Source: Streptomyces sp. CC208A (GTDB lineage: Bacteria; Actinomycetota; Actinomycetes; Streptomycetales; Streptomycetaceae). Taken from it: DNA of 64,000 nt. Below the pieces are notes generated by a model. The model worked only from the letters and a program-made list of their open reading frames with translations. It did no database searches and was not told the DNA's origin. The position numbers and the translations under genes were made by a program. The stretch spans positions 62,001 through 126,000 of the forward strand of contig NZ_JASCXN010000024.1 in the NCBI RefSeq assembly GCF_030010625.1. The letters are read 5' to 3'. Below, piece after piece: positions 36,782 through 45,723 of this stretch; position 1 is the first letter of the stretch, and the number at the start of each line of letters is the position of its first letter.

Positions 36782-37479
36782 CCGCCACCCTCACCCGCGA
36801 GCCCCATCGGGTCGGCCCGCTCGCCGACCGGCTCAACGGCATCCTTGCCGGTCGCGGCATCGACCTCGCCACCGCCGCCGTCGAGGAAGGGCACGTCGAG
36901 CCCGTCACCGCGCTGGAACTCGCCGACGCCAGGATCCCCGCCCGCTACCGCCGAGCCCTGGCCGACCACCCGAAGGTCACCGTCTGGGCCGACGAGATCG
37001 CCCGCGCCGGACGCCCCGGCCCCGGTGGGCCGGGCATCGCCGAAGGTCCGTCGCTGCTGATCGCCGGCCCCACGGGCACGGGCAAGACGTACCAGGCGTA
37101 CGGCGCCATCCGCACCCTGCTCGCCCAGGGAGTCCGCCTGCGCTGGGAAGCGACCACCACCGCCGACCTCCACGCGCGCCTGCGCCCCCGCGCCGGCCAG
37201 GACGCCGAACGTGACCTGCAGACACTGGCGCGGTGCCCGCTACTTGTCCTGGACGACCTCGGTGCGGCCAAGACGAGCGAGTGGACTGAGGAGCTGACCT
37301 ACCGGCTCATCAACCACCGGTACGAGCACATGCTCCCGACCCTCATCACCACCAATCTCCCGATGGAGCAGCTACGCGGCGCCCTCGGTGACCGCGTCGC
37401 CTCCCGCCTCGCCGAGATGACCGAGCGCGTCATCCTCGACGGCCCCGACCGACGACGCCGCACAGCGCCCGGCGCCTGA
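36778..37479 (+). CDS. DnaC/IstB-like ATPase, probable helicase loader, CTG start
   Basis: The frame from 36778 encodes 233 residues. Walker A is AGPTGTGKTYQ, Walker B LLVLDDLGA, and sensor 1 LITTNLP, followed by a sensor-2-like RVASRLAEMTERVIL. The N-terminal 80 residues are helical. No ATG, GTG or TTG lies in a suitable place. CTG 36778 overlaps the rep stop (CTGA) and has GGAGGTGA at 36768-36775, so it is the likely start. It would load helicase at the element's origin with the upstream initiator. Confidence 0.82.
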   Translation: MTATLTREPHRVGPLADRLNGILAGRGIDLATAAVEEGHVEPVTALELADARIPARYRRALADHPKVTVWADEIARAGRPGPGGPGIAEGPSLLIAGPTGTGKTYQAYGAIRTLLAQGVRLRWEATTTADLHARLRPRAGQDAERDLQTLARCPLLVLDDLGAAKTSEWTEELTYRLINHRYEHMLPTLITTNLPMEQLRGALGDRVASRLAEMTERVILDGPDRRRRTAPGA

Positions 37480-37570
37480 CCGGCCGCCCCCGCCTGCCTC
37501 GCCGCGCGGCCCGCGCTCACACCTGCCTGGCCTGCGCTGGCCCCTCACGCAGGCCGCTCACCGCTCCGCC

Positions 37571-38983
37571 GTGATCACCGGCCCTCCCGGTTCCTCTACA
37601 CCTTGGAGACCCCTCCTGCCGCCTCTGACCCTCGCTTCCCTGGCCACCCGAAACAGCGGCACGCCGCTCCTCCCGGACTGGGCCACCTCCCCGGTGCCGG
37701 CCCTGGCGCTCCTCGTCTCGCTCGTGCTGCTCGGCCTGCTCACCGGATGGCTGATCCGCCAGCAGCGCCGTCGGCCGCCCGGCACCAAACGCTGGCGCGG
37801 CACCGTCGCGGTGCCCGTCGCGGCCATGGCCGCGCTCGGCTGCACCGCCTACAGCGCGGACACCAGCTGGCGGTTCGCCGCCGACTACCTCGACATGGGC
37901 AGCACCGCCGAGCGCGTCGCGATGTTCGCCGCCGCCGAGCTGGCCCTGTTCGCCACCGCCCTGATGGCCCGGCAGAACCTCAACGGCCCGAAACAGGCAC
38001 CCGGCCTGCCCGGCACCCTCACCTGGATCATCACCGCGGTGCAGATCCTGCCCGCCTACGCCGAGTCCGGGCTGGTCGGCGGCACCGTGCGAGCCTTCGT
38101 CGGCCCGGTCATGGCCGCGATGCTGTGGCACCTGGCCATGGGCATCGAGCTGCGCCACCGCACCCCTGACGCCGCCTCACGCAGCCTGTCCGCCGTCCTC
38201 GTTCGCCAGGCCCGCGAGCGCCTGCTCGCCCGCCTCGGCATCGCCGACCAGGACGCCGACGCCGCCCGACTCATCCGCGACCGCGCGCTGAGCGAGGCCG
38301 TCGCCCTGATCCTGCGCGCCGAGGCGACGAGCGGCAACAAGTCCAGGAAGCGACGGCAACGACGCCTGACAGAACGCCTGCACCAGGCCCTGGAGCGGGC
38401 CGACGTCGACGGCGATCCGCTCCAGGACGAGCTGCTGCTGCGCAAGCTCGCCACCCGCAAGCAGGCCCTCGACCTCGCCTCCATCACGCTGCCGCCGCGC
38501 TGGGCGGTCCCCGCCTCGTACACAGCCCGTGAATCCGGGCACAGCCGCCCGCGCCCCGCCCGCCCGGAACCGCTGCCGCGGGCAGAGGACACTGCCCGCC
38601 CGCATCCATCAGATTCGGGTGACGACGAGGTGCCTCCAGCTGTCCGTCCGCAGCCTGCCCGACCGGCGCACGGGCTACCCGCACGGGCAGAGATCGAAAA
38701 CAGCCGACCGCTCACGGGCAACAGCTCGGGCAGCGTGTCGGGCAGGCGCGAGCGGAAACAGGCTGCCCGGAAAAAACACGACGACGGCAAAGCCCGCGCC
38801 TCCGACGAGGTCATCCTCAAGCACACCCGCCGCATCTACAAGGAGACCGGCAGCGTCGGACGCGACCGGGTGGAGAACGCTCTGCGCGCCGCCGGCTACA
38901 CCGTCTCCAGTGACGGCGTCGGACGAGTCGTCCGCGAGTTCAAGACCCAGCTCAAAGCCGCAGCCAGCGCTCCGTCGCACTGA
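37571..38983 (+). CDS. Membrane protein with C-terminal DNA-binding-like region
   Basis: A 470-residue protein. Four hydrophobic segments lie between residues 40 and 200 (ALALLVSLVLLGLLTGWLI is the first). A charged helical region and a Pro/Arg-rich linker follow. The final 50 residues (IYKETGSVGRDRVENALRAA, then GYTVSSDGVGRVVREF) resemble a helix-turn-helix. Such proteins are frequent between replication and mobilization genes of Streptomyces elements and may act in transfer or spreading. GTG 37571 has only a weak ribosome site. Confidence 0.68.
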   Translation: MITGPPGSSTPWRPLLPPLTLASLATRNSGTPLLPDWATSPVPALALLVSLVLLGLLTGWLIRQQRRRPPGTKRWRGTVAVPVAAMAALGCTAYSADTSWRFAADYLDMGSTAERVAMFAAAELALFATALMARQNLNGPKQAPGLPGTLTWIITAVQILPAYAESGLVGGTVRAFVGPVMAAMLWHLAMGIELRHRTPDAASRSLSAVLVRQARERLLARLGIADQDADAARLIRDRALSEAVALILRAEATSGNKSRKRRQRRLTERLHQALERADVDGDPLQDELLLRKLATRKQALDLASITLPPRWAVPASYTARESGHSRPRPARPEPLPRAEDTARPHPSDSGDDEVPPAVRPQPARPAHGLPARAEIENSRPLTGNSSGSVSGRRERKQAARKKHDDGKARASDEVILKHTRRIYKETGSVGRDRVENALRAAGYTVSSDGVGRVVREFKTQLKAAASAPSH

Positions 38984-39031
38984 TCCTCACAGCACCCACA
39001 CTCCCGACCACACCCCCATCCGAAAGGTCCC

Positions 39032-39658
39032 ATGCACACCCCGCACCACCACACCCCCGCCAACCGCGAAGACCTTCTGCCGATCACCCCTGCCCCATCG
39101 GGAGCAAGTTGGAGGTCCGGACACTCCCCCGCAGGGGGAGCGCCCGAACCCGGCCCCGCCCTGGAGGTGGCGGGGCCCGTCCGGCGCCAGGGGGCGCCGG
39201 ACGGGAAGGCTGCGACCGAGGGCGGATCGCAGCCAGGCAAGGGCCGCCCGAAGGGCGCGGCCAGGAAGGGGAAGTCGCGTCCGCGTGACAAGAGGCAGCG
39301 CCCCGCTCACAGCGTCCGCCTCAACGAGCACGAGCTCGCCATCATCCAGGCCGGCGCCGACCACGTCGGCATGAGCGTGGCCGGGTTCCTGGCCCACTCC
39401 GCCCTGGCCGCTGCCCGCGACCAGTCCCGGACCGCAGCGGCCATCGCCACCGAGCGGGACGTCCTGACTGCCCTGTTCGGTGTGCGTCGTCAGCTCGGCT
39501 GGGCGGGCAGCAACGTCAACCAGGCCGTCAAGGCGCTCAACTCCGGTGTCGACGCACCGCACTTCGCCGCTGCCCTCGCCGACCTGCAGCGTGCCGCGCG
39601 GGCCGTCCAGCGGGCAGCCGACAGGGTCGCCAACGGGCAGGAGGGCGAGGCGGCTTGA
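39032..39658 (+). CDS. mobC: MobC-like protein, second copy
   Basis: A 208-residue relaxosome accessory protein. After a basic, low-complexity N-terminal 95 residues comes the MobC core: HSVRLNEHELAIIQAGADHV, GMSVAGFLAHSALAAAR, and the block VRRQLGWAGSNVNQAVKALN. It corresponds to the protein at 573 in order and function. Its stop overlaps the relaxase TTG start by 4 bp (TTGA). Confidence 0.85.
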   Translation: MHTPHHHTPANREDLLPITPAPSGASWRSGHSPAGGAPEPGPALEVAGPVRRQGAPDGKAATEGGSQPGKGRPKGAARKGKSRPRDKRQRPAHSVRLNEHELAIIQAGADHVGMSVAGFLAHSALAAARDQSRTAAAIATERDVLTALFGVRRQLGWAGSNVNQAVKALNSGVDAPHFAAALADLQRAARAVQRAADRVANGQEGEAA

Positions 39659-41388
39659 TCCCTCGTATCCACCAGCAGGGCAGTAACACGCTCGGGCTCC
39701 TGCACTACCTGTACGGCAAGGGCACCCACGAGGAGCACATCGACCCGCACCTGGTCGCTTCCTTCGACGGCATGGCCCCCGACCCCGGCCGCGACCCTGC
39801 GGTCATGAAGAAGGACCTCCAGCACCTCCTCGACCAGCCCCTGTCCCTCCTCGGCGCGGACCAGCGTCCCGACAAGCACGTCTGGCACTGCTCGGTGCGT
39901 GCCGCCCCCGGCGATCCGATCTTGTCCGACGAGCAGTGGGGTGACATCGCCCGTCGCGTGGTTGCCGCCAGCGGCATCGACCCTGGCGACGGGGCTGGCT
40001 GCCGCTGGGCAGCAGTCCGGCACGCCGACGATCACATCCACATCATCGCCACCCTGGTCCGCGAGGACGGGCGCCGGCCCAACCACCACCGCTCCGGCAA
40101 ACGCGCCCAGGCCGAGTGCCGGCTGATCGAAAAGGAACTCGGCCTGCACTAGGTCGCGCCTGGGGACGGCACCGCCGCCAAGCGGGCCACCAGTGCGGAG
40201 CGGCACAAGGCCGAACGCGAGGGGCGGCAGCGCCCGGCGCGCGAGGAGCTGCGGGAGACCGTACGGCGTGCGGTGGCCGGCGCGACGAGCGAGGAGGAGT
40301 TCTTCGACCGGCTGGCCGCCGCCGGTCTTCTGATCCGCAAGCGCGTCGCGCCCTCGGGCGACCTGCTCGGCTACAAGGTCGCGCTGCCCGACGACCGCAA
40401 TGGTGAGAAGGAGCCGGTGTTCTATGCGGGCTCCACTCTCGCACCCGATCTGTCCCTGCCCCGCATCCGCGAACGGTGGACGCTTCCCGCGGAGGCCGTT
40501 TCGGCGGACGGCTCCGGGCCGGAGCAGCCGGTCCTGCCGGATGTGACAGGTCCCGCGTTCGCGCGGCGCCGGGCCACCGCCGCCACCTGGCAGGCCCTCC
40601 TGGTCATTGATCACGGTGACGAAGGGGCAGCAGCGGCCCAGATCGCCGCGGCGGGGGAGATTCTCGACGCGCTCGCCAAGACCTCCGCCGCCCACACCCG
40701 CGCTGAGCTCCGCGAGGCGGCCTTCGTGTTCGAGCGTGCCAGCCGCTCCCATGTGAAGGCCGTACGCGGGAACGACCGCGCCCTGCGCCAGGCCGCCCGC
40801 GATCTCGTCCACAGCGGACCGGCCCTCGGCCGCGGCGAAGACGGTGCCACCACCGCCATGCTCATCGACATGGCCTTCTTCCTCGCCACCGCCGCGGCGA
40901 ACTGGCACGCGAAGAAGCACCACAGCCAGCAGGCCGCCGCCGCCCGACAAGCCGCCGAACACCTGCGCGCCGCTTACCAGGCCGCCGCAGGTGAGCCCAT
41001 GGCGGCCCTCGGGCAGCGAGGCCGCCGTATGGCCCAGCGTGTTCGGCAACGGCAAGCCGACCTTCTCCACCAGGTGCTGCCGGAGCTTGCCGAACGGGTC
41101 CAGGCCGAACCTGGCTGGCCTGCCCTGGCCGCCACACTCGACGACGCTCGCAGAGCCGGCCATGACCCGGCCGCCCTGCTGACCGAAGCCGCACGACGGC
41201 GCGAGCTCGACACCGCGACCTCCATAAGCGACGTCCTCGTTTGGCGCTTGCGGCGCAGCGCCCACCTGCCCGCCCTGCCCGAGCGCCCCCACGACACGCC
41301 CGCGGGAAGCAGGCGGCGCCAAGGGTCCTCGGCGTCCCGCGCGCTGCCGACGCAGGGCAGCGTGAACGACCCCAGCCGTCGGCGCTGA
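39655..41388 (+). pseudogene. Relaxase interrupted by an in-frame TAG
   Basis: Homologue of the relaxase at 1159. TTG 39655 opens the frame, which includes DPHLVAS, WHCSVRAAP and the histidine motif HADDHIHIIATLV. A TAG at 40150-40152 stops it after 165 residues, at ELGLH-stop-VAPGDGT, where the first copy reads GLRRLNPGDGT. The same frame then continues open for more than 400 codons with full similarity (EEEFFDRLAAAGLLIRKRVA onward). One base change separates it from an intact gene. The N-terminal nuclease domain alone could still be made; readthrough is possible but unsupported. Confidence 0.88.
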
Positions 41389-41487
41389 GCAGCGAAAGTC
41401 AGCGAAACACGGGGCGCAGCGACGGACCCTCCCCGCAATCGCGAACCGTGACGCCCCCCCCAGACGCCGAACAAGGCACACCAGCAC

Positions 41488-41522
41488 GAAGCCGGGCCTC
41501 CCTGTTGGGAAGGCCCGGCTTC
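41488..41522. terminator. Hairpin terminator after the second mob module
   Basis: GAAGCCGGGCCT (41488-41499) pairs perfectly with AGGCCCGGCTTC (41511-41522) around 11 nt. It lies between the convergent relaxase and DUF317 genes and can stop transcription from both. Confidence 0.85.
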
Positions 41523-41539
41523 AATGCGTTGGACGGCCC

Positions 41540-42361
41540 TCAGATGGCCGGAGCGCGCAGGAGCCGATCGCGTGTGCTCTCCGGCAGCACCCGGCGCAGC
41601 ACTGGCGCGCTGGAACTGAGGGAGCCGGCGAAAGCGGCGACGAGGTCGTGCGGCACGCTGGCGCCGAATGAAGCCCCCCACAGGTAGCCCGCGCCGAGCA
41701 CCGGCTCGGCCCACGCCTGCCACCCGGCCAGAGCCGCATCGTCCGCCTCAGCCACCAGCGCCAGTGGACCGCCATCCTGGATGAGGGGCGGCACCTCACC
41801 GAGGCGGATGTGTGAGGCGAACGTCGGATCCGTCGCCCCCGCGCCGGGCTGGTCGACGTCGCGCAGCCAACCATGCGCCGAAACCGCGTCGAGGACCAGC
41901 TCGGGACCACCACACGGCAGGACGGGCTGACCGCGGACATCGACCGCGGCAACGAAGTCGGCGAGAACCTCTCCCGGGACACCGGGAGTGAAGTAGGCCG
42001 ACCACTGGGCGAGCGGGCTGCTCCGATCCGTACGAGCGGACACCTGCCACGCGATCGGCAGATTCCCCAGATGGAACGGCTCGTCCGGCAGGACCCACTG
42101 CGCCCACCGCAGGCAATCCGGACTGATGTGCAGGACAGTGCTGCGCAGGACCTGACGGTCCTCCGGCGCCTCGTCCGGCTCCTTGCGCCCGCGCACGAGC
42201 GTCAGGCTCGTCCAACCCAGGCCGACGAGCACGTCAGCAACGGAGTCGTACAGGCGTCCGTCGTCACCGGCCAGGTGCCGGGGACCGACCCAGTACGCGG
42301 ACGGGACGCAGGCCGGAGCGGGTGGATCGGTGGGGAAGTCGGGATGCAGGTGCGCCTCCAA
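41540..42361 (-). CDS. DUF317-domain protein
   Basis: About 273 residues with two DUF317-like units, a family almost confined to Streptomyces and abundant on its mobile elements. The opening YWVGPRHLAGDDGRLYDSVA and the later segment WQVSARTDRSSPLAQWSAYF are typical. The function is unknown. The start is uncertain: TTG 42361 begins the conserved part but lacks a ribosome site; the frame is open further upstream to 42700, overlapping the next gene. Confidence 0.7.
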   Translation of the reverse strand: MEAHLHPDFPTDPPAPACVPSAYWVGPRHLAGDDGRLYDSVADVLVGLGWTSLTLVRGRKEPDEAPEDRQVLRSTVLHISPDCLRWAQWVLPDEPFHLGNLPIAWQVSARTDRSSPLAQWSAYFTPGVPGEVLADFVAAVDVRGQPVLPCGGPELVLDAVSAHGWLRDVDQPGAGATDPTFASHIRLGEVPPLIQDGGPLALVAEADDAALAGWQAWAEPVLGAGYLWGASFGASVPHDLVAAFAGSLSSSAPVLRRVLPESTRDRLLRAPAI

Positions 42362-42530
42362 GGGGTTGGGGGGTTGGGGGCTTGATGCCGCCAGCGGTGC
42401 GTGCAGCTGGGTGGAGGTGCCGGGCCGGCCTTGCGGCGGCGCCGGGTGGCAGATGGCCGGGCTGCCCCGTCTCGCCCTAACCGGGCAGACGACGGGCTCC
42501 CCCAAGGGCTCCGACTCGAGCCTCTGAGTG

Positions 42531-42890
42531 TCATGCCCTCCGGGAGGTCTCCAGCACGCGAGCGACCGCGGCGGCGACCACATCCGCCGGCGTCTCGGTG
42601 TCGAAGGACATCTGGTAGCCACGCACCTTGGCCGTACCGGTGACGGCGATCTTCCACCCCTCGCCGTCGGTACCAGGCCGCCCGAGCGGGAACCAGCCAA
42701 GGTAGAAGCGCCCGTCCTTTGAATTGACGTGCACGTCCGCGCGGTCGTCCACGACCAGGTGGAAATCGTCTGCGGAGAACTGATCTATCACGAGCGTGGC
42801 CTGACCCGGGCCGAGCAGCCACTCACGCAGCCGCAGGGCCTCGACGGTGGTGGAGAATCCGGGGCCCTGGGGTGCCGCAGTCACGGGCAA
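42531..42890 (-). CDS. Short DUF317-related protein
   Basis: A 119-residue single-domain protein containing EGWKIAVTGTAKVRGYQMSF and FYLGWFPLGRPG. DUF317 proteins often occur in pairs, and this precedes the longer one on the same strand. TTG 42890 has GAGAGGTGA upstream; GTG 42884 is an alternative. No enzymatic motif is visible. Confidence 0.72.
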   Translation of the reverse strand: MPVTAAPQGPGFSTTVEALRLREWLLGPGQATLVIDQFSADDFHLVVDDRADVHVNSKDGRFYLGWFPLGRPGTDGEGWKIAVTGTAKVRGYQMSFDTETPADVVAAAVARVLETSRRA

Positions 42891-43077
42891 TCACCTCTCT
42901 GACCTGGTGCTTTTGCGAGAAGGTCGTCCAGGTTCACATGCCGCTGCGGCGTTGGCCAGTCATTCATGGGTCTTCGCTGTCTGCCCCCGGCGAACTAAAG
43001 ACGTAGAGCACGAGACCTCGCGGTCCAGCCGCGGAAAACGGCGTGCGCGCGGTGGGGGCAGTGCCGATAGTTGCCGC

Positions 43078-43782
43078 ATGGATGCGATCGAGGCCGCACG
43101 CGCCGTCGTAGAGGAACAGCACCCCGAAGCGCGCGCCGCGTTCCTGGGCGGCAGCGTCGTGACAGGCCGCCGCACGGCGACGTCGGACCTCGACATCGTG
43201 GTCCTGCTCCACGGAAGCCCAGCGCCGTACCGGGCGAGCCTCCAGTACGCCGACTGGCCGGTGGAGATATTCGTTCACACCGAGGCAACGTGGCACGCCT
43301 ACGTCGAACGGGAACTACGCAAGCGCCGGTCACCGCTGCTGTGGATGTGTGCCGACGGGCTGCTGCTCTTCGACACTGACGGACTCGGAGCGCGCCTCGC
43401 CGCACAGGCCCGGAAGCTGACCGCCGCCGGACCGCCCCCGGTGTCGGCGGAAGAGATCGACGACCGCCGCTACGCGATCACCGATCTCCTGGACGACCTC
43501 GCGGGAAGCAGCGACCAGAGCGAGCGTCTGTTCATCGCGACCGAACTGGTCCGACGCACAGGCGAGCTCGCGCTGGCCATCGGCGGTTCGTGGGGTGGCG
43601 GTGGCAAGTGGCTGGCATGCCGCCTTGAGACGGCCGCGCCAGGGCTCAGCACACGCCTCCACCACGGCCTACAGGAGGTACTGGTCGGGAGAACCGAGCC
43701 CCTCGTGGCCGTCGTGGACGAGGTGCTCGAGCAGGCCGGCGGCCGGTTGTGGGCTGGCTACAAGCGTGCCGGGGCACCCTGA
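43078..43782 (+). CDS. Nucleotidyltransferase-domain protein
   Basis: A 234-residue protein. The nucleotidyltransferase core is FLGGSVVTGRRTATSDLDIV near residues 22-41, with the GS and D-x-D metal ligands, and VEIFVHTE supplies the third strand. The C-terminal half is helical, as in aminoglycoside adenylyltransferase-like or HEPN-linked proteins. It could modify an antibiotic, a small metabolite or RNA. It is flanked by DUF317 genes and a small membrane protein of the element. Confidence 0.78.
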   Translation: MDAIEAARAVVEEQHPEARAAFLGGSVVTGRRTATSDLDIVVLLHGSPAPYRASLQYADWPVEIFVHTEATWHAYVERELRKRRSPLLWMCADGLLLFDTDGLGARLAAQARKLTAAGPPPVSAEEIDDRRYAITDLLDDLAGSSDQSERLFIATELVRRTGELALAIGGSWGGGGKWLACRLETAAPGLSTRLHHGLQEVLVGRTEPLVAVVDEVLEQAGGRLWAGYKRAGAP

Positions 43783-43813
43783 GTGGTTCTCAACGCGTAC
43801 GCCGAGTACTCGC

Positions 43814-44029
43814 TCAAGGGCTGCTGGTCTGCGAGAGACTGTGGGCGAGTTGGCCCACGACGTGGAGGACGCCTTGCCCGAAGCTGGTGGGTGCGATCAG
43901 CACGCCGAACACCAGCACGATGACCACGGTCAGCTTCTCATCGAATCGGCTCCGGGCATGCGTACGTCGGCGCAATCGCACAATGATGATGACAGCAAGC
44001 AGAACCGCCACGTTGATACTTAGATCCAC
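43814..44029 (-). CDS. Small two-span membrane protein
   Basis: A 71-residue protein with two hydrophobic helices (NVAVLLAVIIIVRLRRR and LTVVIVLVFGVLIAPTSFG). GTG 44029 has GGGAGG upstream; GTG 44050 is also possible. The basic linker suggests a hairpin with a cytoplasmic loop. Similar small membrane proteins are common in Streptomyces elements; the role is unknown. Confidence 0.62.
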   Translation of the reverse strand: MDLSINVAVLLAVIIIVRLRRRTHARSRFDEKLTVVIVLVFGVLIAPTSFGQGVLHVVGQLAHSLSQTSSP

Positions 44030-44258
44030 CTGGCCAGCCCTCCCGCGCACAACACTCTGACATCCCGCCTTCCTGCATAGCCGGAACTCGACAGCGCCAC
44101 GTTTCGATCACCGGTGATTGGCGACGGAGTGCCTGGTCAATGGCTGGATCGGGGCAGCCGCGCGAAGCGGACAGCAGCGTCACCTGCCCCGTTCGCAGCC
44201 GCCGGGGCGGACGAGCCCCGGCCAGCGGCTCCGTCGCTTTGACCGCCCTGCCCCCGCG

Positions 44259-44954
44259 TCAGGACAGGGCGGTGGGGCGGCGCGGCGGGGGAATGCGGTC
44301 CAGCAGGTCCCACAGCGGTCGGGAGCCGGCCGCCCATTCACCCAGCAGACGGCGGTCCACGAGGTGTATCCGGTGTTCCGCGCCCCAGGGGATGGCCTTG
44401 GAGGAGAAACGGCCGTTGGTGAGCACGACCGCGACGTCCGCTCCGTGGACCTGCCGTGCGGTGCCGTTGACCTGCTGCAGGACACCGACCCCGACGGCGG
44501 AGCCCCGGTCTCCGTCCCGGCGGTGCTTGCACTGGATGACCCAGACGCGCCCCATGGGATCGACGGCGCGTACGTCGCAGGCGTTGTCGCCGGCACCGCC
44601 GAGCTGCTCCGCCTGACAGCCGTCCCGCCGCATCAGGTCCCGTACGGTGAACTCGAACGCGCGGTGGTCCAAGGCGTCCAGCTCCGCGATCCGCATCCGC
44701 AGCGCGCGACCACGCACACGCTCCCACTCGGCCCGCTGCCGCGCCTGCTGCAGCCAGAGGCCACCGGCCACCGCGGCGGCCACGGCAGCGATGAGAAGGA
44801 TCCACCAGTGCACCAGCAGCCAGTGCACAACGGTGATCACCAACCCGATCGCCAGGACCCCCGCGCCCAACAGGGCCAGCTGGTCGTCCTGCTTCTTCGA
44901 ACGGCGGGCCGGCCGCCGCCGTGCAGGACGCCGCGCCGGACGTCGGCCACTCAT
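44259..44954 (-). CDS. Membrane-anchored Mrr-type restriction endonuclease-like protein
   Basis: A 231-residue protein. After a highly basic N-terminus come two hydrophobic helices (about 28-68). The cytoplasmic domain (90-215) has the Mrr/PD-(D/E)xK pattern: HRAFEFTVRDLMRRDGCQAE, then the catalytic Asp in NACDVRAVDPMG and QCKH in VWVIQCKHR. GVLQQVNGTARQVHGADVAV follows, as in restriction-endonuclease-fold Mrr_cat proteins. Membrane-tethered versions may degrade invading DNA at the envelope. No methyltransferase partner is adjacent. Confidence 0.82.
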   Translation of the reverse strand: MSGRRPARRPARRRPARRSKKQDDQLALLGAGVLAIGLVITVVHWLLVHWWILLIAAVAAAVAGGLWLQQARQRAEWERVRGRALRMRIAELDALDHRAFEFTVRDLMRRDGCQAEQLGGAGDNACDVRAVDPMGRVWVIQCKHRRDGDRGSAVGVGVLQQVNGTARQVHGADVAVVLTNGRFSSKAIPWGAEHRIHLVDRRLLGEWAAGSRPLWDLLDRIPPPRRPTALS

Positions 44955-45277
44955 CGGGCCGCCCCCGGCTCAACCGACAGGCTGCGTTCAGCAGACCGGG
45001 CAAGGGCCCTTATCGGCACAGCGACCCGCTCGCACGCCTCCATCCCTACCGCCATGGAGTAACTCCCCCCTATCCACAGGCTGTTGACGATCCGCGCGCA
45101 GGCTATGAGAGCACGCACCACTGACAGCGGGTCGAGATGCGATCACCTGGAGTGAGGGGTTTTCGGTCAGCGTGGGCCGCTGCCCACTGCGGCTGGGCGC
45201 CGACGACCTGGGGCTTTCGGTGCTCGCCCGACACGCTTCAGCCGTTTCGCGGCAAGCACCGTATCCGGCCGCTCCTC
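44955..45277. other. Intergenic region between nuclease and gene fragments
   Basis: No gene or strong hairpin is seen in these 323 bp. CTATCCACA at 45070 resembles a single DnaA box. The boundary between the mobile element and flanking DNA may lie here, but no second copy of the tRNA-Pro half site is found. Confidence 0.5.
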
Positions 45278-45474
45278 TCAGCGGACGCCGGCCCTCCCGC
45301 CGACCTCCTTCCGATCCAGCGTGGAGTTGCGCGGGTGGGCCGGGTTGAGGAACCACTTGCGGGCGGAGGCCAGCCACCAGATGCCGCAGAAGGCGATGAC
45401 GACGCCGACCGCGACGGGCGCGTAGTTGAAGGTGTGCGCGGTGACGGGCGAGGTCTGCGGCAGCACGGCGCGAC
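45278..45474 (-). pseudogene. C-terminal fragment of an APC-type permease
   Basis: The frame encodes about 65 residues with LPQTSPVTAHTFNYAPVAVG, one membrane span (VVIAFCGIWWLASARKWF) and a polar tail. This matches the end of large amino-acid permeases. The preceding 400 or more residues are missing; the sequence upstream belongs to a creatininase-like gene in another frame. It is a deletion relic. Confidence 0.72.
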
Positions 45475-45723
45475 AGCGTGTTCGGGCGAGAGGCCGTAGG
45501 GCATGGCCGGCCCGACCCACAGGTCGTGGTGACCCGCCAAGTACGCGGCCAGACGGTGCGCGAATCGCTCGGCGATGACGGTGTCGGTGCCCAGCGGCAG
45601 GTGCGGACCGTGCTGTTCGACCGACCCGAGCGGCAGGCAGAGGACGGACAGCTCGCCGAGCTCCGCCGCCACACGCGGTGCGGTGAGCGCGGCGAACGCC
45701 CGCCTGGTGCTCCCGGTCGTCAC
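45475..45723 (-). pseudogene. N-terminal fragment of a creatininase-family amidohydrolase
   Basis: GTG 45723 overlaps the methyltransferase stop (GTGA). About 83 residues follow, including the family motif CLPLGSVEQHGPHLPLGTDT and MPYGLSPEH, with metal-binding Glu and His residues. Similarity ends abruptly there and permease sequence begins. The remaining two thirds of the enzyme are lost, so it cannot be active. Confidence 0.78.

Noticed and set aside
42202-42822. A 206-codon frame overlapping both DUF317 genes
   Set aside because: It starts with an ATGA overlap but encodes Arg/Pro-rich sequence typical of a shadow frame. The DUF317 similarity lies in the other frame.
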